Of a DNA stretch of 64,000 nt, positions 27,551 through 36,251 are shown piece after piece; within the stretch, counting starts at the first letter, position 1, and each line of letters starts with the position of its first letter. This DNA is from Streptomyces yatensis. GTDB taxonomy: Bacteria > Actinomycetota > Actinomycetes > Streptomycetales > Streptomycetaceae. The stretch lies in assembly GCF_018069625.1 (NCBI RefSeq), contig NZ_CP072941.1, positions 7,874,001-7,938,000 on the forward strand, read 5' to 3'. A program made the position numbers and the translations under genes. The notes under the pieces were generated by a model. The model was not told where the DNA came from and searched no databases. It saw only the letters and a list, made by a program, of their open reading frames with translations.

Positions 27551-28717
27551 GTGAATGAGTCGACATTTTCTCCCGGGGGTGGTCAACCAGGACCGGCTGC
27601 GCGGGGCCAGGGCCCCTCGGGGCTCGAGGCTGTCGGCTCCGTCGCTGTCCGTACCTTCGCAACCCACCAGAGCCCGACGACAGCCCACCAGAGCCACAGC
27701 ATGGACGGCCATCACGTGAACGCCATGGCCGGCGACCAGGGGGGCACGGATCCCGCCCGCTTCGCCGACTACGACGACCTCCCCGACGGGCACTTCTACG
27801 ACCCGGACGCGGAGTACGAGCCAGACCCCGAATACGCGGCCACGCTCGCGCCCGACGCTGCCCGCCAGCGCCGCGAGCGGATCGGCCCCACCGGGCGCCC
27901 GCTGCCGTACTTCCCGATCCCGGGGCCGCTGACCGATCACGGTCCAGCGAAGATCATCGCGATGTGCAACCAGAAGGGCGGGGTCGGTAAGACCACCTCC
28001 ACCATCAACCTGGGCGCGGCCCTGGCCGAATACGGCCGCCGGGTGCTGCTCGTCGACTTCGACCCGCAGGGCGCCCTGTCGGTCGGCCTCGGGGTCAACC
28101 CGATGGAGCTCGACCTCACGGTCTACAACCTGCTCATGGAGCGGGGCATGTCGGCCGACGAGGTGCTGCTGAAGACGGCCGTGCCCAACATGGATCTGCT
28201 TCCCAGCAATATCGACTTGTCGGCCGCCGAGGTGCAGCTGGTGAGCGAGGTCGCCCGGGAGTCGACCCTGCAGCGCGCCCTCAAGCCGCTGATGGCCGAC
28301 TACGACTACATCGTCATCGACTGCCAGCCCTCGCTCGGTCTGCTCACCGTCAACGCGCTCACCGCGGCGCACAAGGTGATCGTGCCGCTGGAGTGCGAGT
28401 TCTTCGCGCTGCGCGGTGTGGCGTTGCTCACGGAGACGATCGAGAAGGTCCAGGAGCGGCTCAACCCCGACCTGGAGCTCGACGGCATCCTCGCCACGAT
28501 GTACGACTCGCGCACCGTGCACAGCCGTGAGGTCCTCGCTCGTGTGGTCGAGGCGTTCGACGATCACGTCTACCACACGGTCATCGGTCGCACGGTCCGC
28601 TTCCCCGAGACCACGGTCGCGGGCGAGCCGATCACCACGTACGCGTCCAACTCCGTCGGTGCCGCCGCCTATCGCCAGCTCGCCAGGGAGGTGCTCGCCC
28701 GGTGTCACGCCGAGTGA
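27551..28717 (+). CDS. ParA-family ATPase (Soj-like) of the scpAB operon
   Basis: The product is 388 aa from GTG 27551 with a strong AAGGAGGT site 10 nt upstream. Residues 1-125 are a His/Gly/Asp-rich disordered leader. The ParA domain has the deviant Walker A KGGVGKTT (142-149) with the signature Lys, the A' motif LLVDFDPQGALSVGLG, and VIDCQPSLGLLTVNAL. It should form ATP-dependent dimers on DNA. This is not the oriC-proximal parA, since no parB or gidB is nearby. It corresponds to M. tuberculosis Rv1708, likewise next to scpA and scpB. The operon suggests a role in chromosome organisation with the SMC complex. It overlaps the next gene by 16 nt. Confidence 0.92.
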   Translation: MNESTFSPGGGQPGPAARGQGPSGLEAVGSVAVRTFATHQSPTTAHQSHSMDGHHVNAMAGDQGGTDPARFADYDDLPDGHFYDPDAEYEPDPEYAATLAPDAARQRRERIGPTGRPLPYFPIPGPLTDHGPAKIIAMCNQKGGVGKTTSTINLGAALAEYGRRVLLVDFDPQGALSVGLGVNPMELDLTVYNLLMERGMSADEVLLKTAVPNMDLLPSNIDLSAAEVQLVSEVARESTLQRALKPLMADYDYIVIDCQPSLGLLTVNALTAAHKVIVPLECEFFALRGVALLTETIEKVQERLNPDLELDGILATMYDSRTVHSREVLARVVEAFDDHVYHTVIGRTVRFPETTVAGEPITTYASNSVGAAAYRQLAREVLARCHAE

Positions 28718-29280
28718 GTCTGCCGGGAGCCGACGAACTGTTCCGCACCACGGGAGGGATGGGGCTCCAGTCCTCCGCTCCCGCCTCCGGGCGCCGCCAG
28801 GCGAACGGCGAGGGCCCCCGGGTGCCCCCGCCCGCCGCCGACCCCGACGCCGAGCCCCGGGAAGGGCAGGAGCAGCGCCCGGACGGTGAGCAGTCCGGCT
28901 CGGGCGAACACACCGGACGCGAGACGGCGGCCTCCCAGGACGCGGTGGGCGAGCGGCGCCCCGGAGCCGGTGACCGGCCCAAGGGCCGCCAGGCGCAGGG
29001 CGGTTCGGCCGCGGCCGAGCAGAGCGGCCAGGCCCGCCGCCGCGCCCGGGCGGCCAACCGTCGGCCCAGCGGGCGCGAGCGCCACGACGAGAAGATCACG
29101 GTCTATGTCTCCGCCGAGGAGCTGATGGACCTCGAGCACGCGCGGCTGGTGCTCCGCGGTGAGCACGGGCTCGCCGTCGACCGCGGCCGGATCGTCCGCG
29201 AGGCGGTCGCGGTCGTCCTCGCCGACCTCGAGTCGCGCGGCGACGCGAGCATCCTGGTGCGCCGCCTCCGCGGCCGTTGA
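28702..29280 (+). CDS. small DNA-binding-like protein, candidate ribbon-helix-helix partner of ParA
   Basis: The product is 192 aa from GTG 28702, which has GGGAGG 10 nt upstream; GTG 28714, overlapping the parA stop, is the alternative. Residues 1-125 are disordered and rich in Gly, Arg, Gln and Pro, with a basic stretch RRRARAANRRP. Residues 131-178 fit a ribbon-helix-helix fold: strand KITVYVS, helix AEELMDLEHARLVLRG, turn, helix RGRIVREAVAVVLADLE. RHH proteins such as ParG act as centromere-binding partners of ParA ATPases on plasmids. The fold assignment is my reading and not a database result. Position between parA and scpA suggests DNA segregation. Confidence 0.75.
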   Translation: MSRRVSLPGADELFRTTGGMGLQSSAPASGRRQANGEGPRVPPPAADPDAEPREGQEQRPDGEQSGSGEHTGRETAASQDAVGERRPGAGDRPKGRQAQGGSAAAEQSGQARRRARAANRRPSGRERHDEKITVYVSAEELMDLEHARLVLRGEHGLAVDRGRIVREAVAVVLADLESRGDASILVRRLRGR

Positions 29281-29348
29281 CCGGGCCGGGCGATAGCCTG
29301 CCCGGTCGTACGGGCTGCCCCGCCCGGCCCTGAGCACCCTGGACCGCG

Positions 29349-31265
29349 ATGCCGACGAACGACGACTCCGCCCCGCCGCCCCGCCCCCCTCGCCGCACCC
29401 TCGGCCGAGGCCCCGGCGCGGCGCCCCCCGACGCGGGCCCGGACCGTCCCTCGGAGCGTCCCACCGCGCCCCCGCCGCCACAGACGGCCGCTCAGCGCCC
29501 CGCGCCGCCGTCGCCCGAGCCGACCTCGCCCCCGGCGCCCGGAGAGCCGCAGAACGGCGCTCACGCGCCGCACGAGGCCACTGCCGAGCCGTCCGCCGCC
29601 TCGGAGGCAGGCGAGGCGGCCCCGGGCACTGCCGAGCCGTCCGCCGTGCCCGAGCCGCCCCCGGCGACAGGGCCCGCTGCCCCGTCTCCGACAGCCGGGG
29701 ACGCGGAAGAGGAGCCCCGAGACGGACGGAATCCGGGCGCTCGGCCGCACACCACGCCCCCGGCGCGGGCCGCCGCCCCGGAGGAGCAGGCCGTGCCGAG
29801 GGGCGAGACCGCCGGTCGCACAACGACGGCCGGGGCCGAAGGCCCTGCGGTGCGAGGTGCGGAGGGCGCGCCGGGGAGATCACCTGACACCACGGCCTCG
29901 GGCCAGGCCGTCGAGGGCCGGGCAGTCGAGGGCCTGGCGGCTCCCGCCTCGGCCCCGCCCGCGCACACCGGACGCCGGGGCGGGGGCCCCGCGCCCGGCC
30001 GCGCCGCGCGCGACGAGGAGTCCGCGCCCGGTGCCCCGGGCGAGGCGGTCCCCGTGCCCGCCCCGGCCGTGCGGCGGGGCGCGGGGGGCGGTGAGGGCGC
30101 GTCGACCGGCGAGCCGGAGCCGGTGCACGCACGGGCCGACCTGGATATGGCGCCCTCCGCGGGTGGGCACGGCGGCGAGACGGCCGGGTCCGGGGCCGGG
30201 GGCGACGCGGGTGACGGGACCGAGCCGAGCGGCGGGAGCGACACCGGCGGCAGGACCGGCCGGGGTGCGGCACAGGGCGGCGAGGCGCCAGGCGGTGAGG
30301 CGCGGGCCGAGGAGGGCGGCAATCGGTTCACCGTGCGGCTGGACAACTTCGAGGGGCCCTTCGACCTCCTCCTCCAGCTGATCTCCAAGCACAAGCTGGA
30401 CGTCACCGAGGTCGCCCTCTCCAAGGTCACCGACGAGTTCATGGCCTATATCCGCGCCATGGGGCCGGACTGGGACCTCGACCAGACCACCGAGTTCCTC
30501 GTCGTCGCGGCGACCCTGCTGGACCTCAAGGCGGCCCGGCTGCTGCCCGCCGCCGAGGTCGAGGACGAGGCGGACCTGGCCCTGCTGGAGGCGCGCGACC
30601 TGCTCTTCGCGCGGTTGCTCCAGTACCGCGCGTACAAGCAGATCGCGGACATCTTCAACGACCGGCTGATCGCCGAGGCCGCCCGTTACCCCCGTACGGT
30701 CGGCCTGGAGCCGCACCACGCCGAGCTGCTCCCGGACGTCGTCATCAGCATCGGCCCCGAGGGCTTCGCCAAGCTGGCCGTCAAGGCGATGCAGGCCAAG
30801 CCCAAGCCGCAGGTCTACATCGACCACATCCACGCCCCACTGGTCAGCGTCCGGGAGCAGGCCGAGGTGGTGGTCGCGCGGCTGCGGGAGCTGGGGGAGG
30901 CCACCTTCAGCACGCTCACCGAGGACGCTCCCGACGTCCTTACGGTCGTCGCGCGCTTCCTGGCGCTCCTGGAGCTCTACCGCGAGCGCGCGGTCCTGCT
31001 CGACCAGCCGGAGGCGCTCGGGTCGCTCATGGTCCGCTGGACGGGCGAGGCGGGGCGGGAGCCGCTGGTCACCGACGAGTTCGACCAGGAGGCCCAGGCC
31101 AAACCCCAGGCCAAACCCCAGGCCAAACCCCAGGCCAAACCCCAGGGCGAACCCCAGGCCGAGCCCGAGGACGAGCCCCAGGCGGAGTCGCCGGACGAGC
31201 CCCGTAAGGAGACGGCCACGCCGGACCCGGAGCCGGAGAAGGAGAAAGAGGAGGTACCGAGTTGA
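29349..31265 (+). CDS. scpA: segregation and condensation protein A (kleisin)
   Basis: The product is 638 aa, more than twice the usual 260-380. The kleisin core lies at residues 325 to about 575, beginning FTVRLDNFEGPFDLLLQLI and including FLVVAATLLDLKAARLLP, the helices that bind the SMC neck. ScpA bridges the SMC heads and binds ScpB to form the condensin ring on the nucleoid. The first 324 residues are an Ala/Pro/Gly/Glu low-complexity region, beginning with the normal MPTNDDSAPPP start. The C-terminus contains four AKPQ units from 12-bp repeats at about 31095-31142. It overlaps scpB by 4 nt. Confidence 0.93.
   Translation: MPTNDDSAPPPRPPRRTLGRGPGAAPPDAGPDRPSERPTAPPPPQTAAQRPAPPSPEPTSPPAPGEPQNGAHAPHEATAEPSAASEAGEAAPGTAEPSAVPEPPPATGPAAPSPTAGDAEEEPRDGRNPGARPHTTPPARAAAPEEQAVPRGETAGRTTTAGAEGPAVRGAEGAPGRSPDTTASGQAVEGRAVEGLAAPASAPPAHTGRRGGGPAPGRAARDEESAPGAPGEAVPVPAPAVRRGAGGGEGASTGEPEPVHARADLDMAPSAGGHGGETAGSGAGGDAGDGTEPSGGSDTGGRTGRGAAQGGEAPGGEARAEEGGNRFTVRLDNFEGPFDLLLQLISKHKLDVTEVALSKVTDEFMAYIRAMGPDWDLDQTTEFLVVAATLLDLKAARLLPAAEVEDEADLALLEARDLLFARLLQYRAYKQIADIFNDRLIAEAARYPRTVGLEPHHAELLPDVVISIGPEGFAKLAVKAMQAKPKPQVYIDHIHAPLVSVREQAEVVVARLRELGEATFSTLTEDAPDVLTVVARFLALLELYRERAVLLDQPEALGSLMVRWTGEAGREPLVTDEFDQEAQAKPQAKPQAKPQAKPQGEPQAEPEDEPQAESPDEPRKETATPDPEPEKEKEEVPS
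31095..31142. repeat. 12-bp tandem repeat in scpA
   Basis: Four consecutive copies of CAGGCCAAACCC in frame encode the QAKP/AKPQ peptide near the ScpA C-terminus. The copies are identical, so the expansion is recent. Confidence 0.9.
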
Positions 31266-31942
31266 GCGAGCAGCGGACACCCGCCGGGCTCTCCGAGGTC
31301 GCCGAGCTGGACCTCAAGCCCGCCCTGGAGGCCGTCCTCATGGTCGTCGACGAGCCCGCCACCGAGGAGCACCTCGCCAAGGTGCTGGCGCGGCCGCGCC
31401 GGGCCGTCGCGGACGCGCTGCGCGAGCTGGCCGACGAGTACGCGACGCAGGGCCGGGGCTTCGAGCTGCGGCTGGTCGCGGGCGGCTGGCGCTACTACAC
31501 GCGCCCGGCCTTCGCCGCCGCCGTCGAGGGGTTCGTCCTGGACGGCCAGCAGGCCCGGCTCACCCAGGCCGCTTTGGAAACCCTCGCGGTGGTCGCGTAC
31601 CGTCAGCCGGTCAGCCGTTCCCGTGTCTCGGCCGTCCGCGGTGTCAACTGCGACGGCGTGATGCGGACCCTCCTGCAGCGGGGACTGGTCGAGGAGGCGG
31701 GCACGGAACCCGAAACAGGTGCGATCCTGTACAGGACGACGAACTACTTCCTGGAGCGGATGGGCCTGCGAGGGCTGGACGAGCTTCCGGAGCTCGCACC
31801 GTTCCTCCCCGAGGCGGACGCGGTCGAGGGCGAGTCCCAGGAGGGCGTGCCGTCGTTCGATCCGGACGCCATCGACAGCGATGACGCGCACGACGACGTA
31901 GAACACCGAGCCCGTAGCGGCCACTCTCAGACGGAAACTTGA
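31262..31942 (+). CDS. scpB: segregation and condensation protein B
   Basis: The product is 226 aa from TTG 31262, overlapping the scpA stop as TTGA, with GAGGAGGT at 31248-31255 6 nt upstream. Two winged-helix domains are visible: LKPALEAVLMVVDEPATEE and LTQAALETLAVVAYRQPVS, then RGVNCDGVMRTLLQRGLVE. ScpB dimers bind ScpA and regulate SMC ATPase. The C-terminal 35 residues are acidic and variable. Its stop overlaps the next start by one base (TGATG), so scpA, scpB and the pseudouridine synthase are translationally coupled. Confidence 0.95.
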   Translation: MSEQRTPAGLSEVAELDLKPALEAVLMVVDEPATEEHLAKVLARPRRAVADALRELADEYATQGRGFELRLVAGGWRYYTRPAFAAAVEGFVLDGQQARLTQAALETLAVVAYRQPVSRSRVSAVRGVNCDGVMRTLLQRGLVEEAGTEPETGAILYRTTNYFLERMGLRGLDELPELAPFLPEADAVEGESQEGVPSFDPDAIDSDDAHDDVEHRARSGHSQTET

Positions 31943-33030
31943 TGCGAAGCAGCGGCAGGAACAGCAGGGGCAGCGGCAGCGGTAGCGGCGGCAACAACTA
32001 CCGGGGCGCGGGGAACCGGCGCGACGAGCAGCAGCAGCGCGCCGGCCGCCCCCGCCCCGAGGAGCGCCGCTACGACGTGGGCGGCGGCTCCCAGGCGGGC
32101 CCCGGCTCCAAGGGGGGCTCCCAGGGCGGTCCCAAGGGCGGCCCCAAGGGAGGCGCGGCCAAGAGCGGTGCCCCCAAGGGCGTCGGCGGCCGCGGCCGCA
32201 AGCCGAACGCCCCGGCCCGTCCGCGCGAGTACGAGGCGCAGGTGGAGGAGCGCAACCGCGCCCGCCACGACAAGCCGCGGGTCGCGCTGCCCAAGACCTT
32301 CGGCGAGGTCGAGGGCGAGCGGCTGCAGAAGGTCCTCGCCCGCGCCGGCATGGGCTCGCGCCGCGCCTGTGAGGAGCTGATCGACCAGGCCCGGGTCGAG
32401 GTCAACGGCAAGATCGTGACCGAGCAGGGGCTGCGCGTCGACCCCGAGAAGGACGAGATCAAGGTCGACGGGCTGACCGTGGCCACCCAGTCGTACCTCT
32501 TCTTCGCACTGAACAAGCCCGCCGGTGTCGTCTCCACCATGGAGGACCCCGACGGCCGCCAGTGCCTGGGCGACTATGTGACCAACCGCGAGACGCGGCT
32601 CTTCCACGTCGGCCGGCTCGACACCGAGACCGAGGGCATCATCCTGCTCACCAATCACGGTGAGCTGGCCCACCGCCTCACCCACCCCCGCTACGGCGTG
32701 AAGAAGACCTATCTCGCCGCCATCCAGGGCCCGCTCCCGCGCGACCTCGGCAAGCGGCTCAAGAGCGGCATCGAGCTGGAGGACGGCTACGCCCGCGCCG
32801 ACCACTTCCGTGTGGTGCAGAACACCGGCAAGAACTATCTGGTGGAGGTGAGCCTGCACGAGGGCCGCAAGCACATCGTGCGGCGGATGCTCGCCGAGGC
32901 CGGCTTCCCGGTCGACAAGCTGGTGCGGACGGCCTTCGGCCCGATCGCGCTCGGCGACCAGAAGTCCGGCTGGCTGCGCCGGATGACCAACACCGAGGTC
33001 GGCATGCTGATGCGCGAGGTCGACCTCTGA
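31942..33030 (+). CDS. rRNA pseudouridine synthase, RsuA/RluB family
   Basis: The product is 362 aa. Residues 1-110 are a Gly/Ser/Arg/Lys-rich disordered extension with GGSQGGPKGGPKGG repeats. An S4 domain follows (LQKVLARAGMGSRRACEEL). The catalytic domain carries GRLDTETEGIILLTNHG with Asp227 as the catalytic aspartate. It isomerises a uridine in 23S or 16S rRNA; RluB (23S U2605) or RsuA-like specificity cannot be separated here. ATG 31942 overlaps the scpB stop. The scpA-scpB-rsuA/rluB-cmk-der order is widely conserved in actinobacteria, and firmicutes share scpA-scpB-rluB. Confidence 0.93.
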   Translation: MRSSGRNSRGSGSGSGGNNYRGAGNRRDEQQQRAGRPRPEERRYDVGGGSQAGPGSKGGSQGGPKGGPKGGAAKSGAPKGVGGRGRKPNAPARPREYEAQVEERNRARHDKPRVALPKTFGEVEGERLQKVLARAGMGSRRACEELIDQARVEVNGKIVTEQGLRVDPEKDEIKVDGLTVATQSYLFFALNKPAGVVSTMEDPDGRQCLGDYVTNRETRLFHVGRLDTETEGIILLTNHGELAHRLTHPRYGVKKTYLAAIQGPLPRDLGKRLKSGIELEDGYARADHFRVVQNTGKNYLVEVSLHEGRKHIVRRMLAEAGFPVDKLVRTAFGPIALGDQKSGWLRRMTNTEVGMLMREVDL

Positions 33031-33053
33031 GGGCCGCGGACCCCTCCGTGGCC
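33031..33053 (+). terminator. hairpin after pseudouridine synthase
   Basis: GGGCCGCGG at 33031-33039 pairs with CCGTGGCCC at 33045-33053, with one G-T wobble, starting immediately after the stop codon. It is a likely terminator or processing signal before aroH. Confidence 0.55.
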
Positions 33054-33211
33054 CGGGACCGCTGACGGCCCCGGCCGCCGGCGACCGCCGCGTCTCGCCC
33101 AGCGGTCGCCCCGGGAGCCTGTCGGACCCGCTCGTTACGCTGATCGGGAGTGCGGCCGGTGACACGGCCGCGCCCGACGCACGACAGCACAGCGCGCACA
33201 GGGAGCGAGAC

Positions 33212-33574
33212 GTGGCGGTACGAGCGGTCCGCGGGGCGGTCCAGCTGGAGCGGGACGAGCCGGAGCACATGCGGGAGCAGGTCTCCGCGCTGCTGACGGC
33301 CGTCCTGCGGCGCAATGCCCTCGACCCCGACGATCTGATCAGTGTGTGGTTCACGGCCACCCCCGATCTGCACAGCGACTTCCCGGCGGCCGCCGCCCGC
33401 AAGCTGGGCATCACCGATGTGCCGCTGATCTGCGCCCAGGAGCTGGACATAGCGGGGGCCATGCCCCGTGTCGTCCGCGTCCTGGCGCATATCGAGACCT
33501 CCCTGCCCAAGTCCGAGATCGCCCATGTCTACCTCGGCGCCGCCGCCGCCCTCCGCAAGGACATCGCCCAATGA
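33212..33574 (+). CDS. aroH: chorismate mutase, AroH type
   Basis: The product is 120 aa, the size of the monofunctional Bacillus AroH trimer. It converts chorismate to prephenate in phenylalanine and tyrosine synthesis. The N-terminus AVRAVRGAVQLERDE contains the active-site Arg. The strand LISVWFTATPDLHSDFPAAA and the segment LPKSEIAHVYLGAAAALRKD match the family. GTG 33212 has GGGAG at 33201-33205. The stop overlaps the prephenate dehydrogenase start (ATGA), so the two consecutive steps toward tyrosine are coupled. Confidence 0.95.
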   Translation: MAVRAVRGAVQLERDEPEHMREQVSALLTAVLRRNALDPDDLISVWFTATPDLHSDFPAAAARKLGITDVPLICAQELDIAGAMPRVVRVLAHIETSLPKSEIAHVYLGAAAALRKDIAQ

Positions 33575-34656
33575 GAACCGCGCTCGTCATCGGCACCGGC
33601 CTGATCGGCACCTCCGCCGCGCTGGCCCTGGCCGGCCGCGGCGTCCAGGTGCACCTCGCCGACCATGACGCGGACCAGGCCCGCACCGCCGAGGCGCTCG
33701 GCGCCGGGACACAGGGCGAGCCCGAGGGGCCCGTGGACCTGGCGATCGTCGCCGTGCCCCCGGCGTACGTGGCGGGGACGGTGGCCGATGTGCTGCGCCG
33801 CGGCCTGGCCCGCGGCGTGCTGGACGTCGCGAGCGTCAAGGGTGGCCCGCGCCGCGAGCTGGAGGCCCTCGGCTGCGATCTGACCCGCTACATCGGCACG
33901 CATCCGATGGCGGGCCGGGAGCGCTCCGGGCCGCTGGCCGCCACCGCCGACCTCTTCGAGGGGCGGCCCTGGGTGCTCACGCCCACCGCCGGCACCGACA
34001 CCGAGGTGCTCAACCTCGCGCTCGAGCTGGTCGCGCTGTGCCGGGCCGTGCCCGTGGTGATGGAGGACGAGGCCCACGACCGGGCGGTGGCGCTCGTCTC
34101 GCACACCCCGCACCTGCTGTCCAGCATGGTCGCCGCGCGGCTGCAGGACGCCGATGAGACGGCGGTGCGGCTGTGCGGGCAGGGCATCCGCGACGTGACC
34201 CGGATCGCTGCCTCCGACCCCGCCATGTGGATCGACATCCTCTCCGCCAACCCCGGCCCGGTCGCCGATGTGCTCGCCGCGGTCGCCTCCGACCTCGACG
34301 AGACGGTGCGGGCGCTGCGCGCGCTCCAGTCCGCCGACGAGGCCAAGCGCGGCGACGGCACGGCCGGTATCGAGGACGTGCTGCGCCGGGGCAACGCCGG
34401 GCGCGAGCGGGTGCCGGGCAAGCACGGCGCCGCCTCGGCCGTCTATGAGACCGTGACGGTGCTCATCGGTGACCAGCCGGGCGAGCTGGCCCGGATCTTC
34501 GCCGACGCGGGCCGGGCGGGGGTCAACATCGAGGACGTCCGGATCGAGCACGCCACCGGCCAGCAGTCCGGTCTGATCCAGCTGATGGTCGAGCCCTCGG
34601 CGGCCCCGGGGCTCACCAAGGCCCTGCGGGAGCGGGGATGGTCCATCCGGCAGTAG
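33571..34656 (+). CDS. tyrA: prephenate dehydrogenase
   Basis: The product is 361 aa. It oxidatively decarboxylates prephenate to 4-hydroxyphenylpyruvate with NAD. The nucleotide-binding motif is VIGTGLIGTSAAL (6-18). GTHPMAGRERSGP carries the catalytic His, and the all-alpha dimer domain includes HTPHLLSSMVAARL. A C-terminal ACT domain (from about 295, TVTVLIGDQPGELARIFAD) predicts feedback control by an aromatic amino acid. ATG 33571 overlaps the aroH stop by 4 nt. A long palindrome follows the gene. Confidence 0.95.
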   Translation: MRTALVIGTGLIGTSAALALAGRGVQVHLADHDADQARTAEALGAGTQGEPEGPVDLAIVAVPPAYVAGTVADVLRRGLARGVLDVASVKGGPRRELEALGCDLTRYIGTHPMAGRERSGPLAATADLFEGRPWVLTPTAGTDTEVLNLALELVALCRAVPVVMEDEAHDRAVALVSHTPHLLSSMVAARLQDADETAVRLCGQGIRDVTRIAASDPAMWIDILSANPGPVADVLAAVASDLDETVRALRALQSADEAKRGDGTAGIEDVLRRGNAGRERVPGKHGAASAVYETVTVLIGDQPGELARIFADAGRAGVNIEDVRIEHATGQQSGLIQLMVEPSAAPGLTKALRERGWSIRQ

Positions 34657-34669
34657 CGGTGGTGCGGAC

Positions 34670-34712
34670 CGGTCCTCCCGGGCGCCGGGCCGCCCGGCGC
34701 CCGGGAGGACCG
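34670..34712. terminator. 43-bp perfect palindrome after tyrA
   Basis: Bases 34670-34690 are the exact reverse complement of 34692-34712, with a single base between. As RNA this gives a very stable hairpin of about 19 bp with a small loop. It ends the aroH-tyrA unit 14 nt after the tyrA stop. Confidence 0.8.
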
Positions 34713-34817
34713 CCGTCCACAGGGGTGCGAAGCCGCCCGTGGGAAGCCAGTAACCTTGTCCGAGGCTCACATGGCCCGTTCAACTCAGCCCCGTGCACAC
34801 GAAAGGTGTCTGTCACC

Positions 34818-35522
34818 GTGGAAACCGCCGCCCGGACCGCCCCGGCAGCAGTGATTGTCGCGATCGACGGCCCCGCAGGCACGGGTAAGTCCAGTACCTC
34901 GAAGGCCGTCGCCGCCAAGCTGGGCCTGGGCTACCTGGACACCGGCGCCCAGTACCGGGCGATCACCTGGTGGATGGTGACCAACGGCATCGACGTGGAT
35001 GACGCCGTCGCCGTGGCCGACGCCGCCGCCAAGCCCCACATCGTCTCCGGGATCGACCCGGCCGCCCCGACGATCAGCGTCGACGGCACCGATGTCGCCG
35101 GGCCGATCCGCACCCAGGAGGTCACCTCGCGGGTCAGCGCGGTCAGCGCGGTGCCCGAGGTGCGGGCCGTGATCACCGAGCTGCAGCGGACCATCGCCGC
35201 CGAGGCGCCGCGCGGTATCGTGGTCGAGGGCCGGGACATCGGCACCACGGTCCTCCCGGACGCCGACATCAAGATCTTCCTGACCGCCTCCCCGGAGGTC
35301 CGGGCGGCCCGCCGCAGCGGTGAGCTGAAGGGCAAGGAGGCCGCCGACCTGGCGGCCACCCAGGCGGCCCTGGCCAAGCGGGACGCCCTGGACTCCGGCC
35401 GTAAGACCTCGCCGCTCGCCAAGGCGGACGACGCGGTCGAGGTGGACACCTCCGAGCTCACCCTCGACCAGGTCATCGAGTGCGTCGTCACTCTCGTCGA
35501 GGAGAAGCGGACGGTCGCGTGA
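34818..35522 (+). CDS. cmk: cytidylate kinase
   Basis: The product is 234 aa. It phosphorylates CMP and dCMP with ATP. The P-loop is IDGPAGTGKSSTSK, followed by the GYLDTGAQYRAIT substrate motif and VEGRDIGTTVLPDADIKIFL. The lid region has arginines in SPEVRAARRSGEL. GTG 34818 (VETAARTAP) gives the family N-terminus with AAAGG about 11 nt upstream; GTG 34806 is less suitable because it overlaps that site. The GTGA overlap with the acyltransferase gene continues the operon toward der. Confidence 0.95.
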   Translation: METAARTAPAAVIVAIDGPAGTGKSSTSKAVAAKLGLGYLDTGAQYRAITWWMVTNGIDVDDAVAVADAAAKPHIVSGIDPAAPTISVDGTDVAGPIRTQEVTSRVSAVSAVPEVRAVITELQRTIAAEAPRGIVVEGRDIGTTVLPDADIKIFLTASPEVRAARRSGELKGKEAADLAATQAALAKRDALDSGRKTSPLAKADDAVEVDTSELTLDQVIECVVTLVEEKRTVA

Positions 35523-36196
35523 GCGCCACCGACGCGACGCTTCCCAGCGCGGCCGGAGCCGTCGTGGCACGGCGGATCGGCATCGGCCTGATGTACGGGC
35601 TGTGGCGGCCCCGGGTGCTGGGCGCCTGGCGGATCCCGTCCGCCGGACCCGTCATCCTCGCCGGGAACCACTCGCACAACATCGACGGCCCGATGCTGAT
35701 CGGCACCTCGCCGCGGCCGGTGCACTTCCTGGTCAAGAAGGAGGCGTTCGTCGGCCCGCTGGACCCGTTCCTGCGCGGTATCGGGCAGCTGAGGGTGGAC
35801 CGTTCGAGCGCCGACCGCGCCGCGATCGGCCAGGCCCTGGGCGTGCTGGAGCGCGGCGGGGTCCTCGGGATCTTCCCGGAGGGCAGCCGCGGCGAGGGCG
35901 ACTTCGCGTCGCTGCGCTCGGGCCTCGCGTACTTCGCCGTGCGCTCCGGCGCGCCGATCGTGCCGGTGGCGGTGCTCGGCACCGCCACCCCGCGCGGTGG
36001 CGACGGGCGGGCCCGGGCGCTGCCCCGGCTGCGCAGCAGGGTCGACGTGGTGTTCGGCGACCCCTTCGAGGCGGGAGACGGAAGCGGCAGGCGGACGCGG
36101 GCGGCCCTGGACCAGGCCACCGAGCGCATCCAGAAGCGGCTGGGCACGCATCTGGGCACCGCCAGGCGGCTGACCGGCCGCCCAGACCAGACATGA
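35519..36196 (+). CDS. PlsC-type 1-acylglycerol-3-phosphate acyltransferase
   Basis: The product is 225 aa. The acyltransferase motif I NHSHNID (NHX4D) and motif [12 protein letters not shown] are intact. It probably acylates lysophosphatidic acid to phosphatidic acid at the inner membrane face; other lysophospholipid acceptors are possible. One hydrophobic segment near the N-terminus could anchor it. GTG 35519 overlaps the cmk stop as GTGA. Location between cmk and der is common in actinomycetes, where the three genes are likely cotranscribed. Confidence 0.92.
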   Translation: MSATDATLPSAAGAVVARRIGIGLMYGLWRPRVLGAWRIPSAGPVILAGNHSHNIDGPMLIGTSPRPVHFLVKKEAFVGPLDPFLRGIGQLRVDRSSADRAAIGQALGVLERGGVLGIFPEGSRGEGDFASLRSGLAYFAVRSGAPIVPVAVLGTATPRGGDGRARALPRLRSRVDVVFGDPFEAGDGSGRRTRAALDQATERIQKRLGTHLGTARRLTGRPDQT

Positions 36197-36251
36197 GATC
36201 CGCGAGCCCTCAGGGGCGGCCGCGGTATTGAGGGACGACGAGGAAATCTTC

